From the NCBI RefSeq assembly GCF_003966265.1, contig NZ_RXNV01000008.1:1-64000 (forward strand): DNA of 64,000 nucleotides. Direction: 5' to 3'. The notes under the pieces were generated by a model. It made no database searches, was not told the origin of the DNA, and was given only the letters and a program-made list of their open reading frames with translations. Numbering within the stretch: the first letter of the stretch is position 1; each line of letters opens with the position of its first letter. The DNA comes from Shewanella atlantica. GTDB lineage: Bacteria > Pseudomonadota > Gammaproteobacteria > Enterobacterales > Shewanellaceae. Shown here piece after piece: positions 27,821-37,104 of the stretch. The position numbers and the translations under genes are program-made.

Positions 27821-28636
27821 TTGAAACTATTATCTTTACTGAAATCGCGCTTTCCACTTGGCCTCATGATGATAGGCTGGGCCATTTTAACCATCATACC
27901 AGCGATATTATTAATATCAGATACCACGCTGTTTCCGCTGTTGCCACTGAACTCACTATCGGCAGAGGTGCTATTTTGGTTAACGACATCAGGTACTGCC
28001 CCCTATGGCGTCGCAACTGTACTCTTAATATTATTGCTTAGTTACCAGCGTCTAGGTAGAGCCCAGTTTGTCAGCCTGTTTCTCACTATATCTTTGGGTA
28101 TGTGCACCACACTGGGGCTTAATCACTACCTCAAACCTTTCTTCAACGAGGCTCGTCCCAACGCGGTTTGGCTGGAGCAGCAATACCTGCTCAATACCAC
28201 TAACTTCTACACCCTAGCGAAGGCTGAGCGTAAGGCGCAGATGACGGCGTCACTGGAGCGACTCGAACACGCCGAAACAGAGCTGGACCTCTCTCCCCTG
28301 ATAAAACAACATTGGAAGAATGAGGTCGGTTTCGCCTTTCCCTCGGGTCACACGCTCTTCGCCATCACTCTCACCATGATCGCGAGTTACTATCTTCTGT
28401 TAGCGGGAAATCTGGTACTACCGACTATGCTATTCATCTGGAGTATCACCATGGGGTTCAGTCGCATGCTATTAGGCATGCATTGGTCGCAAGACGTACT
28501 GGCATCGACGGTGCTCGGCGGAGTGATTGGCCTATTCAGTCTATTATTCATCCATAAAACCTTTCCCTATGGCTATAGGGCCTATACATATTTAAGCACC
28601 AAGCTAAAACAGAAGCAGGTAATGCTCAAACCTTGA
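27821..28636 (+). CDS. PAP2-family membrane phosphatase (PgpB-like)
   Basis: A 271-residue integral-membrane lipid phosphatase. The three PAP2 motifs are present: KPFFNEARP, PSGH (GFAFPSGHTLFA) and SRMLLGMHWSQD. PgpB removes phosphate from phosphatidylglycerophosphate and undecaprenyl pyrophosphate in E. coli; the insertion between motifs 1 and 2 (about 60 residues, charged and helical) is like PgpB. The start is TTG 27821 with TGAGG 8 bases upstream; the first ATG in frame lies within the first membrane helix. Monocistronic. Confidence 0.82.
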   Translation: MKLLSLLKSRFPLGLMMIGWAILTIIPAILLISDTTLFPLLPLNSLSAEVLFWLTTSGTAPYGVATVLLILLLSYQRLGRAQFVSLFLTISLGMCTTLGLNHYLKPFFNEARPNAVWLEQQYLLNTTNFYTLAKAERKAQMTASLERLEHAETELDLSPLIKQHWKNEVGFAFPSGHTLFAITLTMIASYYLLLAGNLVLPTMLFIWSITMGFSRMLLGMHWSQDVLASTVLGGVIGLFSLLFIHKTFPYGYRAYTYLSTKLKQKQVMLKP

Positions 28637-28731
28637 TGATAACGGTCAGTGAAATAGATGCTAATGGGAGCAGATAAGGCTATGCTATCCCCTTCAATAG
28701 TTAACCTCGAACTTTTACGAGACCCGATAAC

Positions 28732-29217
28732 ATGGCAGAGCTACAACTCGATAAGATAGATTTCACAATTTTAAGGCTGCTCCAAAGTCATGGAAAACTG
28801 TCTAATCAAGAGCTGGCTGTAAAGATTGGTTTATCCCCTTCACCATGTTCCAGACGTGTCAAAGCACTGGAGGAATCCGGTTTCATTGCAGGTTATGCCA
28901 CCTTACTCTCGGCCGAGCATTTCAACCTGTCACTGACCGCATATGTTCAAGTGAGACTCGAGAAGCACTCACACGAGATCTTAGAATCATTTGAAACCCG
29001 GATTGGTGGTTACGATGAAGTACTCGAGTGCTGCCTGCTTACGGGGAGTGACGCTGATTACCAACTTAAGGTCTTAGTTGAAGACATGAGTCAGTTTAAG
29101 GTTTTCCTGCTGGATAAGCTCACCACAGATCCGCACATTGCCGGAGTCCATTCAAGCTTTGTGCTCAAGCAGGTAAAAAACCAGACCAGCATACCTCTTC
29201 CTCAGCCCACTGTTTAA
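28732..29217 (+). CDS. Lrp/AsnC-family transcriptional regulator
   Basis: 161 residues: N-terminal winged HTH (LDKIDFTILRLLQSHGKLSN then IGLSPSPCSRRVKALEESG) and a C-terminal RAM ligand-binding domain (residues about 65-145). Such regulators sense amino acids. The next gene in the same direction is an NSS amino-acid transporter, so a role in its control is possible but unproven. Not Lrp itself, judging by the divergent recognition helix. Confidence 0.87.
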   Translation: MAELQLDKIDFTILRLLQSHGKLSNQELAVKIGLSPSPCSRRVKALEESGFIAGYATLLSAEHFNLSLTAYVQVRLEKHSHEILESFETRIGGYDEVLECCLLTGSDADYQLKVLVEDMSQFKVFLLDKLTTDPHIAGVHSSFVLKQVKNQTSIPLPQPTV

Positions 29218-29469
29218 TCCCCGCCCCAGATTGAAGCAACATAGTTCAAGAGATGAGCGAAGCTTCAATCAAAGCCGCTTGATGAGTGAGATTGGACTCA
29301 AAATAGTGAATTAATTCTAACGCAACTTTCTTGCGTCAGTAACAAGCACAAAACCACCTTAAGCAAACTTATCTCGCTTAATTACTTAAATTTAGAATAT
29401 ATTTTCACAAAGCGAGAGCTTTACGATTTAGACGCTCAAAAAGTAACAACTTTACGACATAAAACACCA

Positions 29470-29497
29470 TTGACCCATGTTGATAAACCTCTATCAT
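29470..29497 (+). promoter_or_regulatory. Putative promoter of the NSS transporter gene
   Basis: TTGACC, a 16-base spacer and TATCAT, about 31 bases before the ATG. The remainder of the 310-base gap 29218-29527 shows no gene or strong repeat. Confidence 0.6.
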
Positions 29498-29527
29498 TCG
29501 CCCTCTTGAAAACTGAGAGAGACAGGC

Positions 29528-30886
29528 ATGGCCAGCACTAATTCAAATCACTTTAGCTCACGATTGGGCTTTATTATGGCGGCGGCAGGCTCGGCCGTTG
29601 GCGTCGGCAACATCTGGGGGTTTCCAACCCAGGCAGCAACCCATGGCGGTGGTGCCTTCTTGCTTGTATATCTGGTGCTGATTTTAATCTTAGGCTATCC
29701 CATGCTGGTCGCCGAGCTGATGATTGGACGCCACGGCCAGACAAACCCTGCCGATGCAATGGCTAAACTTGGCAACAACACACTGAGTCGTAATATCGGT
29801 AAAGTCATTGGCTTCACCTCGATCGTCACCGCAACTTTAATCTGTACCTTCTACACCATATTGTCGGGTTGGTTTGTCAGCTTTGCTCTGGCTCCTATAG
29901 CGGAGATATTTGGATTCACAACGGCATCTGATTGGTTAATGGACTTCTCCCTGTCACGTAATCTGCTCTTCACAACCCTCTTCATCCTGATGGTTGTCTA
30001 CGTGATACGCCAGGGAGTACAGCAAGGGATCGAACGCTGGTCCAAACGCTTAATGCCACTGCTTCTGATGATCTTGGTATTAGGAGTGGGCTATATCCTG
30101 ACTCAGCCCGGTGCGATGACAGGGCTTGAAGTGCTATTAATACCGGACTTTTCCCGAGTCTGGGAGCCTGATGTTCTCGTCGGCGCTCTGGGGCAAACCT
30201 TCTTCTCTCTGACCATAGGTACAGGAGCCATGATGGTCTATGGCGCATATCTAAATAAGAATGAGCACTTGGGTAAGCTAACGGCCTATGTAACCCTTAC
30301 CGATACCAGTGTGGCCTTCTTAGCCGCATTAATGATTATCCCGGCTATGTATGTGGCTCAACACAATGGAGTGCAGATCTTCGGTGAAGATGGCAGCTTA
30401 TTAAATTCTGACACCTTAGTGTTTACTGTACTGCCCGCCCTGTTTGACACCTTAGGGGGGAACTTACAGTACCTGCTCGCCTTTATCTTCTTCGTGCTGA
30501 TGACCATAGCTGGCCTGACATCTGCAATTTCGATTGTCGAAGTCCCCACCAGCTACCTGATGGAGAAGAGGGATATGGGCCGTAACAAGGCTACTTATCT
30601 GGTTGGCGCACTGGTTATTGTTCTGTCCCTTACCGTGGTAATGAACTTCGAGTATCTGTTTGGCTTTATGATCACCTTAACCACCGAGCGTGCACAGCCA
30701 CTCATCGCCTTAGGTATCGCCATCTACCTGGGTTGGGTATGGCAGAGAAACGGCCTGCTGAAAGAGATCCAATCTCAGGATGGCGCCGATAGCAACAGCC
30801 TGTTCTGGCGCGTCTGGCCCATTTATGTGAAATTTATCTGTCCACTGCTTATTACGCTCATTATCGTGCAGCTGTTTAATAAGTAG
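29528..30886 (+). CDS. Sodium-dependent amino-acid transporter (NSS/SNF family)
   Basis: Inner-membrane symporter of 452 residues with eleven to twelve hydrophobic segments. The family signature opens the protein: SSRLGFIMAAAGSAVGVGNIWGF, containing the unwound helix 1 that binds Na+ and substrate, followed by GGGAFLLVYLV. The second part of the site is LTIGTGAMMVYGAYL. The size agrees with bacterial 11-helix members such as TnaT and MhsT; the substrate cannot be inferred. The neighbouring Lrp-type regulator suggests amino-acid control. Confidence 0.9.
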   Translation: MASTNSNHFSSRLGFIMAAAGSAVGVGNIWGFPTQAATHGGGAFLLVYLVLILILGYPMLVAELMIGRHGQTNPADAMAKLGNNTLSRNIGKVIGFTSIVTATLICTFYTILSGWFVSFALAPIAEIFGFTTASDWLMDFSLSRNLLFTTLFILMVVYVIRQGVQQGIERWSKRLMPLLLMILVLGVGYILTQPGAMTGLEVLLIPDFSRVWEPDVLVGALGQTFFSLTIGTGAMMVYGAYLNKNEHLGKLTAYVTLTDTSVAFLAALMIIPAMYVAQHNGVQIFGEDGSLLNSDTLVFTVLPALFDTLGGNLQYLLAFIFFVLMTIAGLTSAISIVEVPTSYLMEKRDMGRNKATYLVGALVIVLSLTVVMNFEYLFGFMITLTTERAQPLIALGIAIYLGWVWQRNGLLKEIQSQDGADSNSLFWRVWPIYVKFICPLLITLIIVQLFNK

Positions 30887-30906
30887 AACCATCAGTTCGC
30901 CGAAAA

Positions 30907-30934
30907 GCCACCGGGCCTTAGCAAGCTCGGTGGC
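30907..30934 (+). terminator. Hairpin after the NSS gene
   Basis: GCCACCGGGC and GCTCGGTGGC form a 10-bp stem (one G-U) with an 8-base loop, 20 bases past the stop, followed only by ATCATTCTT. The rest of the gap to 31204 shows nothing further. Confidence 0.6.
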
Positions 30935-31204
30935 ATCATTCTTCACCACTCTCAGATAAACTCCCTTTTACTGCAGCAGAGGAAGACCCAAACAAGTGCT
31001 TTGCCATCTGTTTCCGCACATATTTTCATCTCTGGCATTCATGGAACACTGGAGGATATTTCAACAAGCAGATAGTGACAACGAATGGAGATGTGAGAGA
31101 GATCGATTTCAGCTGTGACACATTGTCGCACAACTTACCTTTCCCTTTGTTAACAAGCTAAACATCTGCGAAAAAGACGCAACTAAAAATAAAAGAGCGT
31201 CGCC

Positions 31205-33208
31205 ATGAAACATAAAACAATAACACTGGCCACAGTGATCACCGCCACCATGAGTATCCCGATTCTGGTTTTCCCTCAATCAGTCCTCGCCTCCGATGAG
31301 CCAAGAGACTGTGAAGATCGCCAATGTGACGACTATATTGTCATCACGGGTGAGTTAATGCGTGAGCCTACGAAAGTGGTCACCGATCCCAAGAAACCCA
31401 GACTGCCGCTCCCCTCATACGATGGAGCAGGATTCCTGAAAACCATTCCCGGATTCAGTATCGGTCGAAAAGGGGGCGCCGGTGGTGATCCATCGTTAAG
31501 AGGCATGGGTGGTTCACGCATCAGCATCGTCGATGATGGCCAGCATGTGTATGGCACCTGTGGTGGACGCATGGATCCACCGACAGCCTATATCTACCCG
31601 GAGGCCTATGACAGCATCACAGTGATCAAAGGGCCGCAAACCGTAAAATATGGTCCGGTAGGCTCAGCCGGAACCGTTTTATTTGAAAAAGACAGGCATA
31701 GCTTTGTCGAACCCGGCGTCGAGGGACGGGCCAGCGTCACTGCGGGCAGCTTCGAGCGACAAGACTATATCGTCGAACTGAAAGCCGGCGATGAAAGCCA
31801 CTATCTGGATCTGGATGTCAATCAATCGAGTAGTGACCACTATCAGGATGGTGACGGAAACACGGTGCAATCGAGCTACGATCGTAACAACTACAACATC
31901 GCGCTGGGATGGACCCCGACAGACACCAGTGTGTTTGAACTCGCCTACGGTAAGTCTGACGGCGAAGCGGAATACGCCGACAGAGCCAATAAGGCCCGGG
32001 TGATCAATAATGAAAATGTCACTCTATTGACTCAGTTCGAGCTCGACTCGGATCTTATCCGCGCAGTCGAATTTCAGGCCTATACCAACAAGAACGACCA
32101 TATCATGGACCAGTTCGACCAAGGGGTGAACTCCGGGGTCAATGTTCGCCGCAAAACCTCTGGTGGTCACCTCTGGCTGGAGCTCACCCCGAGTGAGAAT
32201 TTAGAGGCCACCTTAGGTGTCGATTACATGCAAAGCACCCATGAGGGACGCAGCATAAATCCTGAGTTTGATAACGGTCTCGACGACCTGCTATCTAAGC
32301 CCTTTAAGGACAATATGCGGTATGAAAATATGGGGATATTTATCGAGTCAGACTACGCCATAGGAGGGGGCAAGCTACTCTCCGGCTTACGCTTTGACCA
32401 TTGGGATACTGAACTCTTTGTCGCGCAGGCGGGAAAGCGGAGTGATAAGCTGATCAGCGGTTTCATTCGTTATGAATACCTTAATGGTAATAACCAATAT
32501 TACCTGGGAACGGGTCATGCGCAGCGGATCCCCGATTATTGGGAAATCATGAAGGCCAATCCCGATAACCTGTCCACCAAGGCATTCGAGCTTGAGCCCG
32601 AGAAAACGACCCAACTGGACATTGGCTGGATCTATCAAGCCGATATCGAAATATCGACGGCACTCTATTATGGCAAGGTCGATGATTACATCTTAGTTGA
32701 TTCCAACACGCCTATGACCAGCGCCTACAATATCGATGCGACCATATGGGGTGGCGAGGTAGGCATGACCTATCCATTCACAGACCAGTGGTCGGCGCAG
32801 ACGACCGTCAGTTATAGCCATGGCGATAATGACACTCAAAATACGCCTCTGGGACAGATATCTCCTCTGGAGGGCCGAGTCTCGGTCAACTATGAGGGAC
32901 AAGAGTGGACTGCGGGGTTATTCTGGCGCCTTGTTGCGGCTCAAGATCGCGTCTCCATCGGTCAAGGCAATATCTCAGGTCAAGATCTGGCAGAAAGCAG
33001 TGGCTTCGGCACGCTCGCCATCAATGGCACATGGAAACATGGCGACACGGTTTTAGTGAGCTTCGGTATCGAGAACCTGTTCGATATCACCTACGCCGAA
33101 CACGTGAGTCGCTCCGGTGCCGGTAACGATATCCCCGGTAGCGAGCCGATGTTTCAGGTCAATGAACCCGGCCGCACAGCATGGGTGAAGCTGGACTATA
33201 CCTTTTAA
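31205..33208 (+). CDS. TonB-dependent receptor of the copper-receptor type (OprC/NosA-like)
   Basis: Outer-membrane receptor of 667 residues: signal peptide cleaved near VLASD, a short Cys-containing segment (DCEDRQCDD), a TonB-box-like DYIVITGE, a plug domain (about 60-165) and a 22-strand barrel ending WVKLDYTF. The plug contains GGRMDPPTAYIYPEAYD and the IKGPQTVKYGP motif, which I recognise from the TonB-dependent copper receptors of Pseudomonas (OprC, NosA). Methionine and cysteine positions around GTCGGRMDPP could bind copper. No chaperone or copper ATPase is beside it. Confidence 0.8.
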   Translation: MKHKTITLATVITATMSIPILVFPQSVLASDEPRDCEDRQCDDYIVITGELMREPTKVVTDPKKPRLPLPSYDGAGFLKTIPGFSIGRKGGAGGDPSLRGMGGSRISIVDDGQHVYGTCGGRMDPPTAYIYPEAYDSITVIKGPQTVKYGPVGSAGTVLFEKDRHSFVEPGVEGRASVTAGSFERQDYIVELKAGDESHYLDLDVNQSSSDHYQDGDGNTVQSSYDRNNYNIALGWTPTDTSVFELAYGKSDGEAEYADRANKARVINNENVTLLTQFELDSDLIRAVEFQAYTNKNDHIMDQFDQGVNSGVNVRRKTSGGHLWLELTPSENLEATLGVDYMQSTHEGRSINPEFDNGLDDLLSKPFKDNMRYENMGIFIESDYAIGGGKLLSGLRFDHWDTELFVAQAGKRSDKLISGFIRYEYLNGNNQYYLGTGHAQRIPDYWEIMKANPDNLSTKAFELEPEKTTQLDIGWIYQADIEISTALYYGKVDDYILVDSNTPMTSAYNIDATIWGGEVGMTYPFTDQWSAQTTVSYSHGDNDTQNTPLGQISPLEGRVSVNYEGQEWTAGLFWRLVAAQDRVSIGQGNISGQDLAESSGFGTLAINGTWKHGDTVLVSFGIENLFDITYAEHVSRSGAGNDIPGSEPMFQVNEPGRTAWVKLDYTF

Positions 33209-33462
33209 TCTACCCCACAAGTTAACTTAGCTAACATAAATTAAGCCCTACTTCTGGTCTATTAGGCAATACATCTATCTCCTAGGTGTATTGCTTCAAC
33301 ACATCTCGCCCACAATCCGCTTAATCGAGTTAAAAATGAATATAAAATACTCTCTTCCAATTCAGAGCTTTAGACAATAAAATCGAATTTATTACAACCT
33401 TTTACTTACTCAAACCAAAGCTTAAACCAATTAATTTTACTCAGATTTAGGGAAGAAACTAA

Positions 33463-35388
33463 GTGAAAGAAAAACGTATCCTGCTCATCGCTGCAATTTC
33501 AATTATTAGCGCCATCATGTTTTATTTTTTATGGCCTAGCCCTCAAAAAGCGCTGACGCACTCTGTCATACGTGATGTTGAGACTCACCACAACACGGTT
33601 AATTTATCCGAAGACCCCCTTACTAATGCTCCCATGCCTCCCATAACCAATTATCAAGAATGTAAGCAACTCATTGAACATAATCAGAATGAAAAGCTTA
33701 ACTTTGGGAGAGCCCAGGATTGGAACAGATACCTTGACGAGGGATACTCAATTGACGAGATAACACTGGCCATCGATCATTTCTCAAACTCAAATTTCGC
33801 AGCAAGTTGGCGTGCTAAACAATTAAAAAAACATTCAGAATTAGCTCTGAAGAATTCAACCTTAATTGAATCATTGAAAAATGAAATGCCTGACCTAGCT
33901 GAATATTTCATCATATCAACAAAAGTCCCCACACCAGCATTAGACAATATTGCCAATTTAACTGATGAAGCAGCTTTACAGCTAATCGAATCAACAGAGT
34001 TGAGCATTGACGATGTAGCTTGGTTAATACAACAGGCAGAGGTACCTCAAAAAGTATTAATCGAATCTACAAAGAAATTAAACAATATAAATCAATTGAT
34101 CGGTTACGATTACGCTTCAACCGCAAACGAAAAGTTATTACTCATTGATATCGCTGCTTTTCATGGACGAGATAAAGTCGTCACTCAACTATTAAAACAA
34201 AACAGCAAAATATCTAAGGACCCTTATCTTGGTTCAACCATGGAATTTGCCTTAGCAAGGCTATACCAACTAAGAAATGGTATAGAGGATGATGCAGTCA
34301 CCAAACAAATTCACATCATTAAACAACTCCAAGATCTAAATGCACCTGCATTCTTTGATAAAAACACGGCTCAGTTAGTATCGGGATCACTCCCAAGGCA
34401 CTCTTATCTTTTTTCCGAAGAGCAGCTCAACTCACTGCTAATTAGTCATCAATTAGACCTCTCTCAAATACAGGCTAAAACACAGTTAGATTTCGACCCA
34501 GACGCAGAGTTAATCGTTAGACTCAGACAAGAGCTCAATCAATTGCTTGAAAAAGCCATACCAAGAGACAGATTACTATCCTGTCAAACTAGAGTCTCTA
34601 AAATCGATAAAGTGTGGCAGCCCAAATCGCTCAACCACTATATGACTCAACTAAAAAATCAAAATTTAGAAGTAAATGCCGCCAATCTTCACGAGATAGA
34701 GCCTGTACTGGCAGCGTGTTTTTTAGTAACGCAAGAAAGACACTTCCCATTTACTTACGTAGACAATGAAGAGCTAAAATCCGAAGTTTTTGGCAAGCCA
34801 CTCAACGACAATAAAATTCATGAAGTAATAAACACGATTGAAGCCGCTAACTTAACAGAGAAACAACTACGCTGGTTTTTTTATCAAATCCTCCCATGGA
34901 ATGCCGCTTTTTATCAGCCTTTACAAAATAGTCAATTAAGGCAGGAGCAAATAGATTGGAGGCTATTGATGATGTTTGGAAGTAATAACTCATCTTACTT
35001 CGAAGAGTTACTCGTCAATGGACTAGATGTTACTGAAACGGATCACACAGGGAAAAGCCTAATTTATCATAGCATCGAAAAACAAAAGTTAGACTTACTC
35101 GTCTATCTAGTCAACCAGAAGAGTGACTATCATGATAATCCTATAGGTAAGGACCCTTTATACTTACTGTTAGATACTGACCATTACAAATTTTCTCCAA
35201 ATACTGTATTGAGTTACTTAGATGTTTTGATGCAACTCGCGCCACCAGTATATGATTACCACAAAAGAGAGTTAGCCCTTATTCGTCTCAAATATCCTGA
35301 ATTCTACAGCCAAATATCAGAACGCTTCGGTGAATTAAAGATAACTGCGGACACACCACTACCTCTCGCAAGCTGTCCTAATGGTTAA
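33463..35388 (+). CDS. Uncharacterised membrane-anchored protein with ankyrin-like segments
   Basis: I do not recognise this 641-residue protein. An N-terminal hydrophobic helix (about 5-23) followed by a charged region suggests a signal anchor with a periplasmic body. The body is almost entirely alpha-helical. Two stretches look like ankyrin-type helix pairs: KLLLIDIAAFHGRDKVVTQL (about 224-245) and a C-terminal one around SYFEELLVNGLDVTETDHTG and LIYHSIEKQKLDLLVYLVNQ. Cysteines are few (about five, one near the end in LASCPNG). Start GTG 33463 has AGGGAAG upstream. The gene is clearly more A+T-rich than its neighbours, which may mean lateral origin. Single gene. Confidence 0.7.
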   Translation: MKEKRILLIAAISIISAIMFYFLWPSPQKALTHSVIRDVETHHNTVNLSEDPLTNAPMPPITNYQECKQLIEHNQNEKLNFGRAQDWNRYLDEGYSIDEITLAIDHFSNSNFAASWRAKQLKKHSELALKNSTLIESLKNEMPDLAEYFIISTKVPTPALDNIANLTDEAALQLIESTELSIDDVAWLIQQAEVPQKVLIESTKKLNNINQLIGYDYASTANEKLLLIDIAAFHGRDKVVTQLLKQNSKISKDPYLGSTMEFALARLYQLRNGIEDDAVTKQIHIIKQLQDLNAPAFFDKNTAQLVSGSLPRHSYLFSEEQLNSLLISHQLDLSQIQAKTQLDFDPDAELIVRLRQELNQLLEKAIPRDRLLSCQTRVSKIDKVWQPKSLNHYMTQLKNQNLEVNAANLHEIEPVLAACFLVTQERHFPFTYVDNEELKSEVFGKPLNDNKIHEVINTIEAANLTEKQLRWFFYQILPWNAAFYQPLQNSQLRQEQIDWRLLMMFGSNNSSYFEELLVNGLDVTETDHTGKSLIYHSIEKQKLDLLVYLVNQKSDYHDNPIGKDPLYLLLDTDHYKFSPNTVLSYLDVLMQLAPPVYDYHKRELALIRLKYPEFYSQISERFGELKITADTPLPLASCPNG

Positions 35389-35516
35389 CCCCTCCATAGG
35401 ACGGGTGGGAGTAAGTATCAATTTAATCAATGCATATTACATACATAAAACACTGCGCCACTCATTTATGACGGCGCAGAACTTCATCACACCAACAAGG
35501 ACATCTTAAAAAACGG

Positions 35517-36959
35517 TTAAGGCTTTATCCAGGTCAATTCAGGTAAGGCATTCAGGTCCAGCTTGTCACCATAGGTTGCAATAGCGAGGGCTTGTGGACA
35601 TGTGCTGCTCTCCTGTTGCAACTTATTCACCAGACCATTTTGCGCCTCAGACTCACCATGCACTAAGACGAGTGGTGGCTTATCTTTAAAATGACGATAC
35701 CAACGTAACAACTCGACCTGATCCGCATGTGCAGAAAGACCACCGACCGTATGAATGGTCGCAGCCACATCAATACTCTTACCATTAATCGTGAGCTGCT
35801 CGGCACCATCCACTATCAACCGACCCGGCGTACTGATGGCCTGATAACCACAGATGATCACGTCACACTCCGGACGCCAAAGGTTATGCTCCAGATGACA
35901 TCGGATCCGCCCACCATTACACATACCACTACCGGCAATGATGATGAGTCCCTTATGTACATCGTTGAGCAACATGGACTCATCGGTGCTGAGAATAAAC
36001 TCAACATTAGATAACAAGGGATGTTGACCGGGATGCATGCGGGTGAAACGCTTAAAATCATCGTCCATCAAGGGGTAGTTATTCAGGTAGACACTCGTCG
36101 CCTCTATCGCCATGGGGCTATCGAGGCAGATTTTCCATCGCTGCAGATCCCACTCCTTTGCGTAAAGGTGAAACAGATATAACAGCTCCTGTGCACGGCC
36201 CACAGAAAATGCCGGCAAAAGAATATTGCCATGGCTTTCACTGATCGCTTTAGAGAAGATCTGTTTAAGCTCTTCGATCGTGTCATCCCAACTACGATGC
36301 ATGCGGTTACCGTAGGTGCTCTCCATCATCACCAGATCGGCACTGTCGACAATACTGGGGTCTTCCAATAAGGGCATACCCGCACGGCCCAGGTCTCCAC
36401 TAAAAACCAGCTTCTTTTGCTCACTCCCTTCGCCTAAGAAAAGCTCGACTATCGCCGATCCCAATATATGGCCGGCATCAGACAGGCAGATATCCACATG
36501 GGGGATGACCCGGGCCATATCGCCATAATCCAGCAGCACAAACTGAGCCATAGCCTTATCGACGTCCTCCTCAATAAAGAGTGGTTCGATGGGCTCCATC
36601 TCTTGCTTGACCCGTTTCTTATTCAATCTTTCCGCATCACGTCGCTGCAGCATGGCCGCATCTTTTAGCATGATGGCACACAGCTCTGCGGTCGCTTTAT
36701 GGGTAAAGATAGGGCCTGAGAATCCGGACTTAACCAGTAGCGGAAGACGACCCGAATGGTCGATATGAGCATGACTTAATACGACGGCGGCAATGGACTT
36801 AGGATCGAACAAAAAAGGCTCGTGGTTACGTAGCTGGTCAGCCTTCCCCCCCTGAATGAGCCCACAGTCTAACAGCAGTTGCTGGCCATCCACCTCCAGC
36901 AGATGACAAGAGCCGGTGACCTCTTGCGTCGCCCCTAAAAACTGCAGCGTCATTCTCAT
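35517..36959 (-). CDS. Beta-CASP metallo-beta-lactamase, RNA-processing exonuclease type
   Basis: 480 residues of the CPSF73/Ysh1-like bacterial family. Metal motif SHAHIDHSGRLP (motif 2), further His/Asp at DAGHILGS and FSGDLGR, and the beta-CASP part with VMMESTYGNRMH, IIAGSGMCNGGRI and a C-terminal HTVGGLSAHADQ (motif C region). Members cleave RNA; bacterial ones are poorly studied. The last motif pair is complete, so activity is expected. It is followed only by converging intergenic sequence and is transcribed alone. Confidence 0.85.
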   Translation of the reverse strand: MRMTLQFLGATQEVTGSCHLLEVDGQQLLLDCGLIQGGKADQLRNHEPFLFDPKSIAAVVLSHAHIDHSGRLPLLVKSGFSGPIFTHKATAELCAIMLKDAAMLQRRDAERLNKKRVKQEMEPIEPLFIEEDVDKAMAQFVLLDYGDMARVIPHVDICLSDAGHILGSAIVELFLGEGSEQKKLVFSGDLGRAGMPLLEDPSIVDSADLVMMESTYGNRMHRSWDDTIEELKQIFSKAISESHGNILLPAFSVGRAQELLYLFHLYAKEWDLQRWKICLDSPMAIEATSVYLNNYPLMDDDFKRFTRMHPGQHPLLSNVEFILSTDESMLLNDVHKGLIIIAGSGMCNGGRIRCHLEHNLWRPECDVIICGYQAISTPGRLIVDGAEQLTINGKSIDVAATIHTVGGLSAHADQVELLRWYRHFKDKPPLVLVHGESEAQNGLVNKLQQESSTCPQALAIATYGDKLDLNALPELTWIKP

Positions 36960-37026
36960 ATCCTTGACCTGTTTTTTTATCCCCTCTTATTTTAAGAATA
37001 GACTATGTCCCTACCTATAAAAGAAA

Positions 37027-37056
37027 AAGCAGCATTGAATTACTTCAATGCTGCTT
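37027..37056 (-). terminator. Terminator of the class V aminotransferase gene
   Basis: Perfect 13-bp stem (AAGCAGCATTGAA with its complement), 4-base loop, and a T-rich stretch (TTTTTCTTTT) on the minus strand. Confidence 0.9.
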
Positions 37057-37104
37057 CTGTTTACCATCTGATATTCAAACAATATCAGGAATTAGTTCAG
37101 TACA

